Positions 34,251 through 45,603 of a stretch of 64,000 nt of DNA are shown in pieces. Each line of letters begins with the position of its first letter. Position 1 is the first letter of the stretch. The stretch covers positions 56,430 through 120,429 of the forward strand of contig CALTDI010000014.1 in the NCBI GenBank assembly GCA_943842505.1, in the 5' to 3' direction. The notes beneath the pieces were generated by a model. It was not told the origin of the DNA and did no database searches. It saw only the letters and a list, made by a program, of their open reading frames with translations. Origin of the DNA: an uncultured Pseudomonadales bacterium (lineage in GTDB: Bacteria > Pseudomonadota > Gammaproteobacteria > Pseudomonadales > Pseudohongiellaceae). Made by a program: the position numbers and the translations under genes.

Positions 34251-35348
34251 ATGAATATAAGTTTCTATCGTTATACTGAATTGAGACGCAGACTCCAATG
34301 CTGGGGCCTTATGGCTTTGTGCGTATGTTTCTCTTCGGTACGGGCTTATGAAATAGATCCTAATGCAACAATCTATGATTCCCCGACTAGCCTATTGGGC
34401 GTCAATCACATCGGCTTATCGGTGAGAGATCTGGATGCGTCTCTGAATTTCTATCAGAAGGCTTCGGGGTTTAAATTAATTCGAAGGGAAGTGGTGCGTA
34501 ATAACAGTGATGCGGATAAATTGTTTGGCCGTTCGAACATTGAGTTTGAGATAGCCGTGCTCGAGGCGCCAAATATGCTTTTCGAACTGATTGAATTTAG
34601 TCATAACCGTGACGTACCTATCAGCAAGATGTTGGTGCAGGGCCCTGGCATGACGCACACTTGTTTTCAGACGCCGGACGAGTTCTCCGGGTATGACAGA
34701 TTCAAACAAGCTGGTGCCGAGATACTCAGTCGCGGTGATGGCCCAGTAGATTTGTTAGGCCAGGGCGTCACCTATGCCTACGCCTATGATCCTGAAGGAA
34801 ACATGATCGAGCTGGAGCAGCTTGACTTCGAGCGCTTGGGCGAGAACGCAGAAAAGCCTGCCTGGTTAGATCAAGGCCTTACTATGTGGATGACACAAGT
34901 TGCTCTGGTAACGCATGACATCGAGCGACTAACCGATTACTACGCAAAAATAATGGACTTTGATCCATATCGCGAGGCCGCTATCGCGAATCGCCTAACC
35001 TTTGACGATACTACCGATATTGATAATGTGGCTCTAAAAGTTACTTGGTTTAGGATGGATCCGCGCGCGAAAAGCATGGAGTTTTGGCAATATGACAATC
35101 CGAAAACGACTGAGTTTGTTGGTAATCGACTAAGTACAGCGCTTGGATATTCCTATTCCATTGAGGTCGGAGATATTCAGGCGGAGTATGCACGCATGGC
35201 GGATCTGGGCGTGGATTTTGTCAGTGAGCCTGTACTACTGGGTGAGTTTTGGCAGGTGTATGCGAACGACATTGATGGCAATGTGTTTTCCTTGCGCCAG
35301 GCTGTAGACCCAAAATCGCCTTACTCAGTGCCGCAGTTGGAACTATAG
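34251..35348 (+). CDS. Exported protein with two VOC (glyoxalase/dioxygenase-fold) domains
   Basis: A 365-residue protein with a signal peptide (about 1-31, ending VRA), then two vicinal-oxygen-chelate modules. The first: GVNHIGLSVRDLDASLNFYQKASGF ... TYAYAYDPEGNMIELEQL. The second: VALVTHDIERLTDYYAKIMDFDP ... FWQVYANDIDGNVFSLRQ. His at the first strand and Glu at the last of module 1 match the metal site; module 2 seems to lack the first His-type pair. Export of such a protein is unusual. Substrate unknown. Confidence 0.85.
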   Translation: MNISFYRYTELRRRLQCWGLMALCVCFSSVRAYEIDPNATIYDSPTSLLGVNHIGLSVRDLDASLNFYQKASGFKLIRREVVRNNSDADKLFGRSNIEFEIAVLEAPNMLFELIEFSHNRDVPISKMLVQGPGMTHTCFQTPDEFSGYDRFKQAGAEILSRGDGPVDLLGQGVTYAYAYDPEGNMIELEQLDFERLGENAEKPAWLDQGLTMWMTQVALVTHDIERLTDYYAKIMDFDPYREAAIANRLTFDDTTDIDNVALKVTWFRMDPRAKSMEFWQYDNPKTTEFVGNRLSTALGYSYSIEVGDIQAEYARMADLGVDFVSEPVLLGEFWQVYANDIDGNVFSLRQAVDPKSPYSVPQLEL

Positions 35349-35459
35349 TAAAGATCGAAAGACAGGGTGCGACTAAGGCAAAACTCTTCCCTAGACTAGT
35401 ATGCTTTCACTCTAGCCCTATTAATTAATTTTACCATCTCGTCTTGGATTACTTGGCCA

Positions 35460-36695
35460 ATGAAACAAAGCAGTGTAATCGGGGCCGGCATCGTTGGCTT
35501 AGCGACAGCCCTGGCTCTACAGGACAGTGGTCGTCAGGTAGTGCTGATAGACCGACTGCCGCCCGGTGAGGGCACCAGTTCAGGCAATGCGGGGATCATT
35601 TCGACCGGAGCGGTGCACCCCGAGTCGATGCCGGGTATCTGGAAAGAAATTCCCGGGATGACGCTGAATCGGATGGCTCCGCTGCGGCTGCGCCCTGGTT
35701 ATCTTTTGCAGTTCCTGCCCTGGCTTTTTCGTTTCCTGCGCAATGCCAACACCGAAACCGCTGAGAGAGCTTCGATTGCTATCTCTGCGCTGTCCCACTC
35801 GGCGTTATTACACTTCGAACCGCTTCTGCGCAAGGCTGGTGCTGAACATCTCATTCGCCAGCATGGCACGCTCTATATCTATGAAACTCAGGCGCAGTTT
35901 GCCAAGGCGAAAGAAGAGTGCGCGTATAGAGACCGAAGGGGTATTAATTATCAATTGCTCGATGGGCCAGAACTAATGAAGTTGGAACCCAGCCTCAGTG
36001 CTGGCCTGGCTGGCGCTATTCTTACCCCGAACTCGGCTCACACGATTTCACCCTTGGCGTTGTCGCAAAAACTGTTTGAGGTATTTCAGCAGCGCGGTGG
36101 AAGTTTTATTCAGACCCAAGTGCATGGTTTCTCCTGTGATGGGAACCGAGTCTCTGAGGTTCAGGCTGAGCAGCCGATAGAGACTGACGAGGTGTTTATT
36201 ACCGCTGGCGCCTACTCGAAGAGTCTGGCAAAACAGCTGGGCAGTAATGTTCCCCTCGATACGGAGCGCGGTTATCACCTGATGTTGCCCCGTCCGGGAA
36301 TCGAATTACATCACAACTTGCTCTTCCCTGTGCTTGGCTTCGCAGCAACCTCGATGGAGGGTGGGCTGCGTCTGGCGGGTACGGTTGAGTTTGCCGGACT
36401 CGATGCCCCGCCAGATTATTCCAGAGCCCGGCATCTGGCAGAACGCGCCGCTACGGTATTACCCGGTCTTCAATCCGAGGATGGTGAGTGTTGGATGGGC
36501 TATCGCCCCAGCGTTCCCGATTCGATCCCTGTAATTTCAGCCTCGCCCCATTTTGAGAATGCCTACTTCGGATTCGGCCATGGCCATCTGGGCCTTACCC
36601 AGTCGGCGATAACAGGTGCGCTGCTGGTTGCGCTGGCGGATGGCAAGGAGACCCCGGTCGACTGCGAGCCCTATCGGATAGATAGGCGCTGGTAA
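35460..36695 (+). CDS. D-amino acid dehydrogenase (DadA)-like FAD oxidoreductase
   Basis: A 411-residue DAO-family flavoenzyme: SVIGAGIVGLATALALQDSGRQVVLIDR is the FAD loop, GTSSGNAGIISTG is the flavin contact seen in DadA, and YFGFGHGHLGLTQSAITG is the C-terminal FAD-binding segment. It deaminates a D-amino acid or related secondary amine, passing electrons to quinone. ATG start; no dadX racemase nearby. REP copy 4 follows. Confidence 0.9.
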   Translation: MKQSSVIGAGIVGLATALALQDSGRQVVLIDRLPPGEGTSSGNAGIISTGAVHPESMPGIWKEIPGMTLNRMAPLRLRPGYLLQFLPWLFRFLRNANTETAERASIAISALSHSALLHFEPLLRKAGAEHLIRQHGTLYIYETQAQFAKAKEECAYRDRRGINYQLLDGPELMKLEPSLSAGLAGAILTPNSAHTISPLALSQKLFEVFQQRGGSFIQTQVHGFSCDGNRVSEVQAEQPIETDEVFITAGAYSKSLAKQLGSNVPLDTERGYHLMLPRPGIELHHNLLFPVLGFAATSMEGGLRLAGTVEFAGLDAPPDYSRARHLAERAATVLPGLQSEDGECWMGYRPSVPDSIPVISASPHFENAYFGFGHGHLGLTQSAITGALLVALADGKETPVDCEPYRIDRRW

Positions 36696-36699
36696 AAGA

Positions 36700-36742
36700 A
36701 AAGGGGTCGGAGGGATTTAAAATAAATCCCTCCGACCCCTTT
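36700..36742. repeat. REP-like palindrome, copy 4
   Basis: 20-bp perfect arms (36700-36719, 36723-36742) with an AAA loop, same core as the other copies. It lies four bases after the DadA-like stop and 11 before the groEL stop, suiting a bidirectional terminator. Confidence 0.93.
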
Positions 36743-36753
36743 AATTTCAGCTC

Positions 36754-38723
<1,970 letters not shown>

Positions 38724-38920
38724 GATAGGGCCCTCCTTCAGGACGACAATCTTAGTGTAGACAGATGGTCAGAACCGGCCAGGCAGAAAGGTTTGGGAAT
38801 GAGAATTCCAGCCTCCGGGATGTGCTAGATCTGGGGGCGTCGGGATTGCAATGCAATGGGTAGATGAAAAGAAATGTGGAGCCTGAAATAGGGATTGGGC
38901 TATAGGGTAAAGAGTAAAGA

Positions 38921-38948
38921 GGGAAGAGGGAAGAGGGAAGAGGGAAGA
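38921..38948. repeat. Tandem repeat (GGGAAGA)x4
   Basis: Four perfect 7-base units in a purine-rich intergenic stretch upstream of groES, preceded by GGGTAAAGAGTAAAGA. It resembles the purine stretch at 33998-34065. Confidence 0.9.
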
Positions 38949-38990
38949 GTCGCAGGGGTTCATCTTCGAGCGTTTGCTATTTGCTCAAAA

Positions 38991-39021
38991 ATAAATCCCT
39001 CCGACCCCTTTTACCCCTTTA
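38991..39021. repeat. REP-like half-element, copy 5
   Basis: A single arm ATAAATCCCTCCGACCCC without its inverted partner, followed by a short duplication TTTTACCCCTTTA. It overlaps the stop codon of the methyltransferase gene. The missing half suggests decay or deletion. Confidence 0.8.
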
Positions 39022-39921
39022 ACAGATGGGGGATGCCGTCACAAACCTAAACCAGCCGGTAACCCGTCCCAGGTTTTTATAGCCTGGCTTTGGCAAGCAG
39101 TGCTCCCCGATCTCCCGTTCCTTCAGATGGGTTTGGATACTCAGCCCCATACCTTCCAAATAGGATGCTATCTGAGAGTCATCAATGGTGAATTTGAACG
39201 GTTCGGCTTGGCGATACCTGGCCCAGGTTTCGCGCCAGGTCTTTACGCCGTAGTAATTATCTACCTCGCTGTCGGCAATAGTGGCGATATAGTCAAATAC
39301 CAACAGGCTCTCGGGGTTTTTGCATGCGCCGACGAACTGCAAGGTAGCTTCAACTGCCGGTCTCTGCAGATACATACTCACACCTTCCCACAAGAATACG
39401 GTCTTAACTTCATTGTTATAACCAGCCTGCCGTAGAACATCCGGCAACGATTCCAGATTAAAGTTGATAGATGCAAAGGTAAGGTTCTTCGGGATAGCTA
39501 TGCCAGCGCTTTGCAGGCATTCCTTCTTTCTGTTCTGAGTGCTTGCTATGTCTAGCTCGATGATCTTGCATCCTGAGCACTGCTCGGCAAAACGGTAGGC
39601 GCGAGTATCGAAACCTGCGCCTAGTATCACAAGCTGCTTTGCACCGGTTTCTAGTGCGCTCAATAGTTGCCGGTCGAAGAATGCCGTCCTCGCCAACACA
39701 TACTCAAATCCCCCGGGCGTAAATTTCCTGCTCTTTGCAATTCCCAGCTTTCTAACAAAGCCAAACTTGGCGAGAAATTTATGCGAAGTGCTAATAAAAT
39801 ACTCAGCCAGGTAGTCTGCGCCGATAGCAGTCTCGGGGTATTCTTTACAGGCAACGGCTCGGTAACTCGCCGCCACCTCCGCCGTATCTGAATACTGGTG
39901 TTCTACATCCGACATCGACAT
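39019..39921 (-). CDS. Leucine carboxyl methyltransferase-family SAM-dependent methyltransferase
   Basis: About 300 residues from ATG 39921 with AAGGGG eight bases upstream (an ATG 16 codons earlier lacks it). Motif I LVILGAGFDTRAYRF and post-motif IIELDIASTQNRKKECL, then FLWEGVSMYLQRPAVEATLQFV define the LCM/TIGR00027 class, common in actinobacteria and gammas as O-methyltransferases of unknown substrate. A paralogue is divergent at 40342. Confidence 0.88.
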   Translation of the reverse strand: MSMSDVEHQYSDTAEVAASYRAVACKEYPETAIGADYLAEYFISTSHKFLAKFGFVRKLGIAKSRKFTPGGFEYVLARTAFFDRQLLSALETGAKQLVILGAGFDTRAYRFAEQCSGCKIIELDIASTQNRKKECLQSAGIAIPKNLTFASINFNLESLPDVLRQAGYNNEVKTVFLWEGVSMYLQRPAVEATLQFVGACKNPESLLVFDYIATIADSEVDNYYGVKTWRETWARYRQAEPFKFTIDDSQIASYLEGMGLSIQTHLKEREIGEHCLPKPGYKNLGRVTGWFRFVTASPIC

Positions 39922-40170
39922 AGATATTTCCCCTTGTTCATGGGCTAGAGAGCATAGAATACTTCGCATTGGATTGTTCGGCTACTACTCGCTAGTCTAC
40001 CAATTGAAAATTGATAGAAAGTATTAAAGTGGTGGCCTGCTCGAAGAACCATTCCACACGCGATGTCGCTAGGGGCTGCGCTGCTTTGGTGGCGAGGGAG
40101 AACTACCGTAGAGTGTGTGACTGGTTCCTTGTCTGGTTCAGTGATTCAATAGTCAAAAGGCAGAGCGCCG

Positions 40171-40231
40171 GAAAGAGAGCTAGATAGAAAGAGAGCTAGA
40201 TAGAAAGAGAGCTAGATAGAAAGAGAGCTAG
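40171..40231. repeat. 16-bp tandem repeat between divergent methyltransferase genes
   Basis: GAAAGAGAGCTAGATA occurs three times in full (40171, 40187, 40203), then GAAAGAGAGCTAG ends the array. Repeat-internal sequence AGCTAG is palindromic. The rest of the 420-base gap (39922-40341) holds no ORF. Confidence 0.92.
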
Positions 40232-40341
40232 GATAAAGGCCATCTGTATTGAACCTGATTGATTAATCACTCGACCTTAGCGCAGAAGACGATACGTCTA
40301 CTAAATAATTTGGGCGCACAAGAAAACTAACGCGAGAATCC

Positions 40342-41310
40342 ATGGCTCTACTAAGCTTAATCATCTATATCCCACTGCAGATCGTCTTCCTCCCCCTGTC
40401 TATTCTTGGTGCTTTGCTGCAAGCATATAAGCAGATGGTGGTAAGCAAGCGGCTAGGCATATCCCAGACTGCAATTGAAATAATCAATGGCCGCTGGACC
40501 ATGCATATATTTGGCATGCGAGACGATGAGGCAACGGCTAGGCTTGCAGCTGTATTGCCGAATAATTCATTGCTGGGTATGTGGTTGGCCCTATTTCCTC
40601 TGTGGGTAAAATATAAAATTGCCGGCAAGCCTTCAATTTATCCTCAGCTGCCTGAGGCAGGGTCAGAAAACCTAGTAAACTTTGTTATCTCCAGAACACT
40701 GTATTTTGATCGCATTATTGAGCGGGCAATACCGGCAGTAGAACAGTTTGTATTTATGGGGGCGGGTTACGATACCCGAGCCTATGGAAAACTAATGCAA
40801 AAGAATGTGAAGTTCTTCGAGCTCGATCAGACGAATGTGCAGCAACAAAAAAGAGCAGCCCTGGAATCGGCAGGCATCCCATGTGAGCACGTGAGTTTCG
40901 TGAGTATTGATTTTTCCAGCGAGAAGATATTCGACATGTTGATCGAGGCAGGTTTTGACCCTGACAAGGAGACCCTGTTCCTCTGGGAAGGGGTTACGCT
41001 CTATCTGTCCGAAGCCGATGTGCGTAGAACAATGCAGGCAATTCGGGCCAATGCAGCAAAAGGCAGTGTCCTGCTTGCTGATATCTATGCCGATCGTTTT
41101 CTGCAGATGGTCAGAAAAGGGGCCGGTAAGAAAACAATGGATTACACGAACGAGGGCGTAGATTTTAGTCTCGACTTCACCACGGAGTACGAAGAAACAT
41201 TGTCGAATTTTGTAAGCAGTGAGTCGATGACAGTCGGTGAGACTTTCTTCATGGGGCGAAACAGTGATAAAGGGTCCTTCATGGCTGTCGTAGAGATGTT
41301 ATGTGAATGA
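40342..41310 (+). CDS. Membrane-anchored LCM-family SAM-dependent methyltransferase
   Basis: A 322-residue protein with an N-terminal hydrophobic anchor (about 2-27) followed by the same core as its divergent neighbour: FVFMGAGYDTRAYG, FFELDQTNVQQQKRAALE, FLWEGVTLYLSEADVRRTMQ. So both genes encode class I methyltransferases with identical architecture, one soluble and one anchored. They likely arose by duplication. Substrate unknown. Confidence 0.87.
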   Translation: MALLSLIIYIPLQIVFLPLSILGALLQAYKQMVVSKRLGISQTAIEIINGRWTMHIFGMRDDEATARLAAVLPNNSLLGMWLALFPLWVKYKIAGKPSIYPQLPEAGSENLVNFVISRTLYFDRIIERAIPAVEQFVFMGAGYDTRAYGKLMQKNVKFFELDQTNVQQQKRAALESAGIPCEHVSFVSIDFSSEKIFDMLIEAGFDPDKETLFLWEGVTLYLSEADVRRTMQAIRANAAKGSVLLADIYADRFLQMVRKGAGKKTMDYTNEGVDFSLDFTTEYEETLSNFVSSESMTVGETFFMGRNSDKGSFMAVVEMLCE

Positions 41311-41542
41311 AAAATACGACGATAGAGGCAGGCTAGCATTATAGTATGAGCCATAGACGAGAGAGGCTTCAGTAAGCAGCACCGTCATCCTCACCCTCTC
41401 TTGGTTCGAGTCAATTGAATCACATCCATTCCTATCTAGAATAAATCTTTTCCCTAGACTCCCTGGGATACTAGCCCAGTCGCGCTTCAGCTTGTGATGG
41501 CTAGAGAGCTGGAGTATTCTTTGATGGCTCACAGAGGACGCT

Positions 41543-43249
41543 ATGGCTACTACAGGAACCACGATAGACAGCGATGAAAGCTTTGCCAAATCGGCTGGCA
41601 AACAGTTGGCAATCTATGCTCTCTATACGCTCATTTTTCTTGCAGTACTCATCTACGTCTTTTCTATCGTCGCCGGCAGGACAGGTGGCGGAGCGAGCGG
41701 TGGAGCCGTCGATTTTGCGAACAACAGCATCACTATCACCCTGCCACAAGAACCCCCACAGCTAGATGCCGGCAGATCGACCGATGCCTCAAGTTTCGTG
41801 GTTCTGGCCCATGTCATGGAAGGCTTGTTAGCTTACGATGACAATATGCAGATTATGCCTGGAATGGCGGAGCGCTGGGAAATTCGCGAGGATGGCGCTA
41901 CGTTCTGGATTCGGGAAGAGGCCAGATGGAGCAACGGCGATCCGGTAACCGCACATGACTTTGAATTCTCCTGGAAACGCAATGTCGATCCAGATACGGC
42001 CTCCGAATATGCGTTCATTCTCTATCCGATCCTGAATGCGGAAGCCGTTACCCAAGGCGATCTTCCCAAGGAGATGTTAGGCGTTCAAGCCTTAGACGAT
42101 CGCACTCTGGAAGTTCAGTTTGCCCAGCCCACTCCGTACTTCGACAAGCTGGTTGCCTTTAACACCTTTCTGCCCTTACAGCAGGAATTTTTCGAAAGCA
42201 CCAATGGTCGCTATGGCGCCGATGCCGATGAGATGATCTATAACGGGCCCTATGTGGTTGAGGAGTGGGTTCATGGGGCCAGCATGTTGTGGCGCAAGAA
42301 TCCAAGTTACTGGGGAGACCATAAGGGTTTCCTCGACGAGATAGTCACTGCCTATATAACCACCGATGTGAATGCCAAGCTGAATCTGTTCAAGGACGGC
42401 CAGATTGTAGAGACTCACTTGTTGGCTCCGATGTTGCCGGAAGCGATGGAGCAGCGTTGGCAGATCGATCGTGTCATGGATGGTACGGTTTTCTTTCTCG
42501 AGTTTAATCATCGCGAAGGCCGAGTCACAGACAATTGGAATTTACGCCGTGCCATGCAATTGGCTCAGAATTCAGATGAGCTGGTCTACAAGGTGCTGAA
42601 AGAAGCCGCTTACCTACCCGCGGTGAGTCTATTCCCGGTCTGGATTCAGGGGCTCAATGGGGCTTTCCGCTCGGAATATCCGCCGGTAGAGCACAAGATG
42701 AATCTAGAGCTGGCGCGGGAACATCTGGAGATGGCCAAAGCCGAGCTTGGCATCGAAGAGTTTCCACCAATCGTGTTTCTGACTGGCGACACGCCGATCT
42801 CCATACTCTCAGCAGAATATTATCAGGAGCTCTATAAGCAGAATCTTGGCTTGGAGATTCGAATCGATGTGCAGAATTTTAAGCAGAGACTGGCGAAAAT
42901 GACTTCCGGTGATTTCGATGTCGTCGTCGCAGGCTGGGGGCCGGACTATGATGACGCGCTGACCTTCGGAGACCTCTTTGCTTCTTGGAATCTTAATAAC
43001 CGCGGTCGCTATAGTAGCCCGGAGATGGATGCTCAGGTACGCATCGCTCAGGCTGAATTGGATCCGGAAAACCGCTTGGATGCCTTTGGCGAAATTCAGC
43101 GTATCGTCTATGAAGATGTGGTAATAATCCCAATGTATGAGAGGGGCTGGTCCTTCGTTGTCGATCCCCGGCTGAAGGGATTCAAGAGGCGATCGATAGG
43201 TCCCGAAGTGGATTTCAACTTCGCGTATATAGAGGATACCGAAGATTAA
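41543..43249 (+). CDS. Peptide ABC transporter substrate-binding protein (OppA-like)
   Basis: A 568-residue family 5 binding protein: SITITLPQEPPQLDAGRSTDASS, EGLLAYDDNMQIMPGMAERWEIREDGATFWIREEARWSNGDPVTAHDF, then FDVVVAGWGPDYDDALTFGDLF. The N-terminus is not a lipobox signal but a membrane span at about 24-46 (IYALYTLIFLAVLIYVFSIVAG), so it would remain tethered to the inner membrane. First gene of a five-gene operon that continues to 47599. Confidence 0.93.
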   Translation: MATTGTTIDSDESFAKSAGKQLAIYALYTLIFLAVLIYVFSIVAGRTGGGASGGAVDFANNSITITLPQEPPQLDAGRSTDASSFVVLAHVMEGLLAYDDNMQIMPGMAERWEIREDGATFWIREEARWSNGDPVTAHDFEFSWKRNVDPDTASEYAFILYPILNAEAVTQGDLPKEMLGVQALDDRTLEVQFAQPTPYFDKLVAFNTFLPLQQEFFESTNGRYGADADEMIYNGPYVVEEWVHGASMLWRKNPSYWGDHKGFLDEIVTAYITTDVNAKLNLFKDGQIVETHLLAPMLPEAMEQRWQIDRVMDGTVFFLEFNHREGRVTDNWNLRRAMQLAQNSDELVYKVLKEAAYLPAVSLFPVWIQGLNGAFRSEYPPVEHKMNLELAREHLEMAKAELGIEEFPPIVFLTGDTPISILSAEYYQELYKQNLGLEIRIDVQNFKQRLAKMTSGDFDVVVAGWGPDYDDALTFGDLFASWNLNNRGRYSSPEMDAQVRIAQAELDPENRLDAFGEIQRIVYEDVVIIPMYERGWSFVVDPRLKGFKRRSIGPEVDFNFAYIEDTED

Positions 43250-43306
43250 CTCCCCTAATGATCGGATAACAAGAGCCTGCTTCAGGGCCTGGTGACGCGC
43301 AGTACT

Positions 43307-44239
43307 ATGTGGATATTCATTCTTAAGCGCCTTGTTCAGGGCATCTTCACCGTGTGGTTTATTGCGACCGCTACCTTCTTCGCCATGCATAATGTGCCAG
43401 GTGACCCTCTTCTAAATGACCGCGCTACTACCGATGCGATTCGAGCCAATCTCGAAGCAAAGTATGGTCTGGATAAGCCGGTAATGACTCAGTACGGAAT
43501 CTACCTGGGCAATCTGCTGCAGGGGGACCTCGGTATTTCCTTCACGCAGGAAAATCGTGAGGTAAACGACATCATCAGAGACCATTTCCCGGTGTCCGCT
43601 ATTCTGGGTATTCTGGCGGTACTTTTTGCCGCAGCCGGTGGTGTGCTTTGGGGGGCGCTGACGGCAATCTACCGAAATCGCTGGCCGGACTACGTGATCA
43701 TGTTCCTGGTAATACTGGGGATATCGGTTCCCAGTTTCGTGGTTGCTGCGATATCTCAGTTATTCCTGGTAAACGTAAACGAATTATTTGGAGTCACGGT
43801 CCTGCCCGTAGCCGGCTGGGGTACGGTGCTACATATGCTGGTTCCGGCGATGGTGCTGGGGCTAGGAACCATGGCCTATCTCACCCGATTGATGCGCTCT
43901 TCCATGTTAGAGATCATCAGCTCGGACTTTGTCAGAACCGCGAAGGCCAAGGGTGTACCGCCGGCTCGAATCTTTGCGAAACATCAATTGCGCAACGCCA
44001 TTCTCCCCGTGATCACGGTATTGGGTCCCTCGATCGCTGCCATCACCACGGGTGGTTTTGTGGTGGAGCTGGTCTTCGCGATACCGGGTCTCGGTCGTTA
44101 CTTCGTGCAGGCCGTGCAACAACTGGATTACACCGTGATCATGGGAACTACCGTTTTCTACGGTGCTTTTCTGGTGTTCATGGTTATCGTGGTTGATGTG
44201 CTCTACGGTTTCATCGACCCACGAGTGAGGATGGAATAG
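43307..44239 (+). CDS. Peptide ABC transporter permease (OppB-like)
   Basis: Six-span permease starting MWIFILKRLVQGIFTVW, matching OppB from its first residue; a GTG 15 bases upstream also opens the frame. Contains the EAA loop SDFVRTAKAKGVPPARIFAKHQLRNAILP that contacts the ATPases. GTG of the next gene overlaps its stop by one base. Confidence 0.93.
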   Translation: MWIFILKRLVQGIFTVWFIATATFFAMHNVPGDPLLNDRATTDAIRANLEAKYGLDKPVMTQYGIYLGNLLQGDLGISFTQENREVNDIIRDHFPVSAILGILAVLFAAAGGVLWGALTAIYRNRWPDYVIMFLVILGISVPSFVVAAISQLFLVNVNELFGVTVLPVAGWGTVLHMLVPAMVLGLGTMAYLTRLMRSSMLEIISSDFVRTAKAKGVPPARIFAKHQLRNAILPVITVLGPSIAAITTGGFVVELVFAIPGLGRYFVQAVQQLDYTVIMGTTVFYGAFLVFMVIVVDVLYGFIDPRVRME

Positions 44240-45603
44240 TGAAAGAACTTTCATCCGCCGATTTTCTGCCTCTCGAGGCGGGTCAGGAAATACATGGAAT
44301 CTCCCGGCCATCACAGTCCTACTGGCAAGATGCCTGGGCGCGACTAAAAACCAATAAGCGAGCCTTGGTCTCTCTTTATCTGGTAATAGGTCTGATCCTT
44401 TTTACCGTAGCAGGCCCCTGGGTCTGGAGCGTAGACCCGGCGCAGCAGGATCTGGATCAGATAAGTAGGCCGCCGGGATCGGAAAGAAGCGCTCTCATCG
44501 TTGCCGACTATTCACCCTGGGATACCGAGGGCCTACGCTTCGGTGAAGGCCTTACCCTTGTGGGGGAGGCAACGACACAATCGGTAAGACTGAAATGGGA
44601 TGCTCTTCCCGGGTCTAACGGTCATCGTATCTATCGAAATATTTTTCCCGTAGGCCCTGAGCGATCATACGGCATACCCCGGGCAGAGTTTTTCGATAAC
44701 AGTGTCGTAACCTTTGAAGACCGGCTGGACCTCAGGGTTCTGACCTACTATTACGTATTGGTTCCCCTCGGGCCGCAGGGTGAACTTCTCGACAACTACG
44801 AAGTGATCGAAGTCGATGTGCACCGAGTTACTACAGTACTCGAGGCTATCGATAAGGGCTTGATCGAAGAATCGTCGAATCTGCAGATAGGCGATGCGCT
44901 AAACCTGGACTGGCATCCACTGGGCACAGACTATCTCGGGCGCGACATGCTCGCACGACTAATGGCAGGTGCTAGGGTGTCGCTGTTTATCGGAATTGGT
45001 GCTCCCTTTCTCTTCGTTTTATTTGGTGTAATTTATGGATCTATTGCCGGCTTCGTTGGCGGCCGCGCAGATCAGTTGATGATGCGTTTTGCCGATTTCG
45101 TCGTGGCGCTACCTTTTCTTCTGTTCATGATTCTGTTCAAGATTTCTTTCGGTATCGGTCCGGGGGAGAGTGGCGTCTTTCCCATGCTGGTGGCAATGGT
45201 GGTTCTGATGTGGCCAGCCACCTCACGTCTGGTGCGTGGCCAGATTCTTCAGATAAGAGAGCAGGGATATATACATGCCTCGCAATTGCTGGGCGCTCCA
45301 AGGCGGTACCTGATTCTGCGCCACATGATTCCTAATACCTTGGGCGTCGTATTGGTGACAATCACCTTCGCTATCCCAAGCGCTATTTTCACCGAGGCTT
45401 TTCTTTCATTCATAGGAATGGGAGTAGCTCCTCCGACACCTTCATGGGGTTCGATGTCCAACGAGGGCATTAAGACTATGTTAACGACGCCCCATGAACT
45501 GATCTTTCCGGCTTTGTTTATCAGCATCACCGTTCTCGCCTTCAATCTTCTAGGTGATGGGCTGCGCGATGCGCTGGATGCGCGAATGAGGAATCAGGGA
45601 TGA
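44239..45603 (+). CDS. Peptide ABC transporter permease (OppC-like) with inserted extracytoplasmic domain
   Basis: A 454-residue OppC-type permease; usual length is about 300. The first span (about 42-66) is followed by a normal start of the periplasmic loop (DPAQQDLDQISRPPG) and then an insertion of about 140 residues before HPLGTDYLGRDMLARL. The insert has a beta-sandwich look (SVRLKWDALPGSNGHRIYRN, LTYYYVLVPLGPQG), resembling a fibronectin type III fold. The rest, including the EAA loop (GYIHASQLLGAPRRYLILRHMIPNTLG), is regular. Start GTG, overlapping oppB by one base. Confidence 0.9.
   Translation: MKELSSADFLPLEAGQEIHGISRPSQSYWQDAWARLKTNKRALVSLYLVIGLILFTVAGPWVWSVDPAQQDLDQISRPPGSERSALIVADYSPWDTEGLRFGEGLTLVGEATTQSVRLKWDALPGSNGHRIYRNIFPVGPERSYGIPRAEFFDNSVVTFEDRLDLRVLTYYYVLVPLGPQGELLDNYEVIEVDVHRVTTVLEAIDKGLIEESSNLQIGDALNLDWHPLGTDYLGRDMLARLMAGARVSLFIGIGAPFLFVLFGVIYGSIAGFVGGRADQLMMRFADFVVALPFLLFMILFKISFGIGPGESGVFPMLVAMVVLMWPATSRLVRGQILQIREQGYIHASQLLGAPRRYLILRHMIPNTLGVVLVTITFAIPSAIFTEAFLSFIGMGVAPPTPSWGSMSNEGIKTMLTTPHELIFPALFISITVLAFNLLGDGLRDALDARMRNQG

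Noticed and set aside
38769..38963. 64-residue minus frame over the GGGAAGA repeat
   Set aside because: Composition (SSLFPLPSSLF) is a direct product of the tandem repeat; no SD.
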